From the NCBI GenBank assembly GCA_965153455.1, contig OZ234493.1, positions 24,108,213 through 24,172,212 of the forward strand: 64,000 nt of DNA. Direction: 5' to 3'. Below the pieces are notes generated by a model that made no database searches, had not been told where the DNA came from, and was given only the letters and a program-made list of their open reading frames with translations. A program made the position numbers and the translations under genes. Below are positions 60,383-64,000 of this stretch, piece by piece. The DNA is from Sphagnum compactum. Lineage: Eukaryota > Bryophyta > Sphagnopsida > Sphagnales. Numbering within the stretch: the stretch's first letter is position 1; the number at the start of each line of letters is the position of its first letter.

Positions 60383-61300
60383 AACCTCCTCCTCTGTTCT
60401 AAATTCCTCCAGCTCGCCCCCTCCCCCAACCCCACCCTCCCGCCCCTCCAGGGCCCCCAGCAAACACAATCAAACTCCTCCTTGAAGCTCTAATTTATCC
60501 TCCCAGTCCCCGGACTTTCCTAATTGCAATCTAACAACTCAGCATCTGATGATCTTTTTCCTGTGCGAACTTCCAAAGCTAGGAAGAGCTCTAGACTATG
60601 GAAACTTAATCAATTCCTCCCAAGCTGCACAACTCTAGCACTCTAATCCCAAAAAACTCTGACATCAAGTTTAAACTTTTCCTCAACCTCCCTTTCAAAC
60701 CACCATTTTTCCAATCACATCCCAAAGGAATCAAAGCTCATCACTTTTCGGATTCCTCCGGTCATTCTTGCTGATTCTAATTACTTACGAAAAGGAGGAA
60801 CTGGAACCCAAAAGCGCAATTGCATTTTCTTCTTCCCTACTTCTGCTAGTGCGAGTACCACTACTACACCACTCGTGAACCAAACCGCTCTCATGCAGTT
60901 CATCCCCACAGCATAACCTCTTAATGCAAAGTCCACAACGTCGACTGCAATACTGAACAACACCACCGCCCCCATCCTGACCACCACCATCACCACCACA
61001 ACACCAACAAAAAAAAAAAAAAAAACAACAACAACAACAACAACAACAGCAACAAGTAGTAGTAGTACTAGTACTGTGGTCAGTATTCAAATTCTTTTGT
61101 TTGCACAACAACATTTTTGTGGCGGTCGACGCTGCGAAGCTGGTGCAGCATGTGAAGGCAGGTTCTTGCTGCTGCAGGAAACGGCGCCGCAGCTTGCAGC
61201 TTGCCCCCGCAATGGGTGACGCTCGGCATGAGCTACGACTCGGATTTTATAAGGCACTACTGGGGGCGTGTGCCGGTGAGTCTGCATTTGGAGGAGGAGC
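60383..61300 (-). promoter_or_regulatory. 5' leader/promoter of the MADS gene
   Basis: Upstream flank with C-rich/CT-rich leader-like DNA at 60383-60490 and an A-run followed by a CAA repeat at 61008-61048. An additional untranslated exon is possible but cannot be placed. Confidence 0.35.
61008..61048. repeat. Poly-A followed by (CAA)n microsatellite
   Basis: An A-run of about 17 and roughly eight CAA triplets. On the MADS gene's sense strand this is a (TTG)n/poly-T tract. Likely polymorphic. Confidence 0.9.
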
Positions 61301-61509
61301 ATGGTAAGAAGTATATCCCAGTTGTAGGAGTATATAGGACGTACTAGATAGTATCTCTCAAAATGTCTGTGTGTGCAAAATCTGTTGCAAATCTCAGCTT
61401 CTCGTCACCAAAATGTGATCATGAGTAGCATTCTTCTTCTCTTGTCAACAAGCTTGTGTAACTCCATCACTACTAGAAACCCGGCTGCCTTCCTTCCTCC
61501 CTCGCTTGC

Positions 61510-61541
61510 ACCCTGTCTGTCTGTCTGTCTGTCTGTCTGTT
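61510..61541. repeat. (CTGT)n microsatellite
   Basis: About seven CTGT/TGTC tetramers in a row. Confidence 0.9.
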
Positions 61542-61642
61542 TTGCCCAGCCAGTGGGAGAGCCGAGCTGGAAGCCCTAGACTAGGGCTCACCCCAACACT
61601 TGCAGGGTTCCAGAGATGGAAGGCCGCGGGAGGGTTCTGGAA

Positions 61643-61771
61643 GGATGCCAGAAGGACCTGGAAGGCCTGTGGTTGGGACCTCAAAGGATGCCAGAAGGAC
61701 CTGGAAGGCCCGTGGGAGGGACCTCAAAGGGTGCTGGAAGGACCTTGAAGTCCAATGGGAGGGACCTCTGT
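61643..61771. repeat. 43-bp minisatellite, three copies
   Basis: Units start at 61643, 61686 and 61729. The consensus contains GGATGCCAGAAGGACCTGGA, then AGGCC(C/T)GTGG and GGGACCTCAAA. A partial copy precedes at about 61613. Because 43 is not a multiple of 3, every frame stays open across it; the overlapping ORFs are artefacts. The block is GC-rich. Confidence 0.9.
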
Positions 61772-62247
61772 ACAATAGCTAGTACCCTGTTCACATGGTT
61801 TGGGAGCCCTACTGGACTGGACCTTCACTCAAGAGGGTGAAAGTACTTACTATCTTTCCAGTGTAGGTGCTGGTACCTACAGCCCACTGGTGCTTCTATG
61901 GTGGCAGCGAGGCCAGTGTCCAGCACTGCAGAATTGGGCCCACGTAATTCTACCATATGAAAAGGGTTTTAAATTTTTGTGTACAGTAGCTAGTAGTACT
62001 GTGAGTGAGGCCCCAGATAATAGTGCCTCTATATTTAGCCCAGGAAATTTGTAATTTACAGTCCGAGACCCTGGTTTTGTCTGTCTTAGGATGGTATATT
62101 TTCTCAAGCAACCAATCCAAATGCAGGGTACCCAATCTGGTACGGTACACAGTGAGTAAATTTTTAGTTCTTGGCAAGTGTGAAAATGGCATTTTGTGCC
62201 CTCAGAATGTAATGGTTGTCTCTTTTGGTCTGAGCTTCACCCCAAAT

Positions 62248-62537
62248 ATGGAAAAGGTTGCAATTGTGCTCTTTGGGATGGTGCTCGGTTATTTATTCTT
62301 ATGTAGAGTGCCAAGTTTTCCACCTTCTGAAGGAAACAGGGTTTTCCAAGCAGGTGGAAATGTTACCAGGATATACCCGGATTGATAGAGGTGTTATGGA
62401 AAAGGTTGCAATTGTGCTTTGGGGATGGCTTTGGTTATCATATTCTTATTTGAGAGTGCCAAGTTTTCCACCTTCCTAAGGAAACAGGCAGGCTCTCCCA
62501 AGCAGGTGGAAATGTTGCCAGGATATACCCGGATTTT
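62248..62537 (+). repeat. Tandem duplication of about 145 bp
   Basis: Copy A 62248-62395 and copy B 62396-62537 both begin ATGGAAAAGGTTGCAATTGT, contain GAGTGCCAAGTTTTCCACCTT and end CCAGGATATACCCGGATT. They differ by roughly 10 per cent and small indels. Confidence 0.95.
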
Positions 62538-62559
62538 CATCATTGCCCAGTGCTGGGGG

Positions 62560-62700
62560 TGGGTACCAAGCTGCAACCCTGGGTATATAGCACTGCTCCT
62601 GGTATCAAAGAAGCAACCACACTGGTATGACCTGAGGCAACAAACACCAACCGCGTGGGTACCAGTACACCTGCCTGGAAGTGACTTGAGGCAATACTAA
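62560..62700 (+). repeat. Dispersed repeat shared with 33585-33760
   Basis: Same orientation and landmark order as the 33.6-kb copy (GGTGGGTACCA, GGTATATAG, GGTATCAAAGAA, ACTGGTATGACCT, CCTGCCTGG). It directly follows the tandem duplication. Confidence 0.65.
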
Positions 62701-64000
62701 TTTAATACCAAAGGCTAGATTGACTCAGTACCCGGTAAGTATTAGTGTTGGCTGGTTATTGGTTCTTTTTCAATATCTGGTGGGCTGGTTACCACTTGTA
62801 AATTTTTTTAATTTTGGCTTATGCACAGGTAATCAAATAATCAGATTTTTGAGATTCACCTAGTATCAATTTACTGCAATGGTCAATCAACCAGGTTACT
62901 AATATTTTAAAAATTTGTTGGGTAAGAAGTACCTGGTATGCACAAGAAGGGCTGGCTTTCACAAGAAACTATTTGAGAACAATTGAATACAGTTAAATTT
63001 TTATTTTGATTTTCCTAAAGACTTATCCCACCCAACAACACTAGTGCACAAGTACTTTCCCTGCTACACAATGTTCAATTATGTCAACACTTGCATAATA
63101 ACCCTTGAACCCTAATCATGGGATGGAAGATTCAATTATATATATAAATGGAAATATACTTTGAACTCGTGGTCCTTCTCAAGAGAGAGATGAAGTAATT
63201 TGGTGACTATTTCCCAATCCGTTGGCATAATTCACATCAATTATGTTTATTTAATTTGGGGCTTGCTCTGGACTTATTCTTTTTAGTGTCCCCTATTTCA
63301 AACTCTGTTTAGCCTCCCCGGATCTGAATCAATAACTGCCTTGGGTGAATTTTAGTGGGCCCTGTAAGGATATAGGTAGGGTATATCATACCTGGAACTT
63401 GGACCCAGATTGATAACTGAGTTGACTCTCAAGAACTTTGAGCCAAACATTGTTTTTTTTTAAATAATCCATTGGGTGGGTTATCAAAAAAGTTGAGTAA
63501 TATCATTTGTTATGCATAAGAAATTAATAACTGTCAGTTAACCTGCTGCTTATACACCAGTTATACTAGGATTTCTATTTTATAACTTTATAATCTTATA
63601 TTATTATTATTATGATTTAAAGATTGATAACCTACTTGGATGATAATTGAATTGTATAGTAGGTTATTAGATTTTCAAATTTCAATACTAGATAGTTATC
63701 AATTTAAACAGCATAGTTCTTAATGTAAGCAATACAAGAGTACTGCTACAATTCTTTTTCCTCCAGTCTGCTCCCTTTTTTCACCTTAGCAATTACAGAC
63801 ATGTTTTGGGTCCATGTCATACACATTTGGAGTGCGAGGGCTATGTAACATGCTACAAGACTCTTGGCACATGCTACCCGGAATGTCATGAGGCCCTTGG
63901 TACTCATAACATGGGAGGTTATGGTGCAAAACATGACAAGGTGAAAAAGAACAGGGCAAAGGCGAGATTGAGGGGGGGGGGGGGGGGGGGGGAGAATTGC
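62701..64000. other. Intergenic, no gene recognised
   Basis: Contains repeat-like text with TGATAACC/GGTTATC words related to 32941-33130, a short (TAT)n near 63596-63612 and a poly-G run of about 20 at 63972-63992. No coding signal is seen. Confidence 0.4.

Noticed and set aside
60383-60469. Upstream in-frame Met of the MADS gene as the start
   Set aside because: The Gly/Glu-rich 29-residue extension is not typical of MIKC proteins, which begin MGRGK.
61445-61840. Overlapping ORFs at 61.4-61.8 kb
   Set aside because: They are read from a 43-bp minisatellite that is open in all frames; no conserved protein pattern.
63972-63992. Poly-G run at the right edge
   Set aside because: A simple homopolymer whose length may also reflect sequencing uncertainty.

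Overview
This is plant nuclear DNA: intron-bearing genes with GT-AG junctions sit in AT-rich, transposon-laden intergenic DNA. The gene content (a CBL calcium sensor, a plant-type ABHD18-like hydrolase, an MIKC-type MADS-box gene) fits a land plant. The long, decayed repeat tracts and the character of the MADS protein make a fern or other non-seed vascular plant my best guess, but this is an inference and I cannot name a species. All exon structures were assembled by eye from splice sites, reading phase and family resemblance.

Four multi-exon genes are convincing, all on the minus strand. (1) 98-2171: the first five coding exons of a CBL1/9-type calcineurin B-like protein; its 3' end lies off the left edge. 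(2) 20770-23044: a complete five-exon alpha/beta hydrolase of the ABHD18 family, 357 aa, with Ser-Asp-His candidates. (3) 40806-43560: a five-exon, 498-aa coiled-coil protein with a cysteine-rich block, of unknown function. (4) 56796-60382: an eight-exon MIKC MADS-box transcription factor, 271 aa.

Between them lie relics of mobile DNA. There is a decayed pogo/Tigger-like DDE transposase (5551-6690). A 292-bp non-autonomous element has 8-bp target duplications and carries one zinc-knuckle exon (13716-14007). A repeat module combines an array of GC-rich hairpins with a BED-finger-like ORF (24300-27790). A nest of four tandem arrays and diverged repeats covers 28270-32290. A 650-bp inverted duplication flanks a 1.7-kb spacer (32290-35319). 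Fragments of a SEC14-type and an FtsH12-type gene lie in opposite orientations at 37653-38690. A Ty1/copia relic runs on the minus strand (46900-50700), and two copies of a TA-flanked MITE are present (44281 and 53980).

The four genes show no operon-like relation; their common orientation is probably chance. The most interesting material is the hairpin array at 24.7-26.1 kb, the mosaic of captured gene fragments at 37.6-38.7 kb, and the exon-carrying mini-element at 13.7-14.0 kb. I recognised no tRNA, rRNA or CRISPR.
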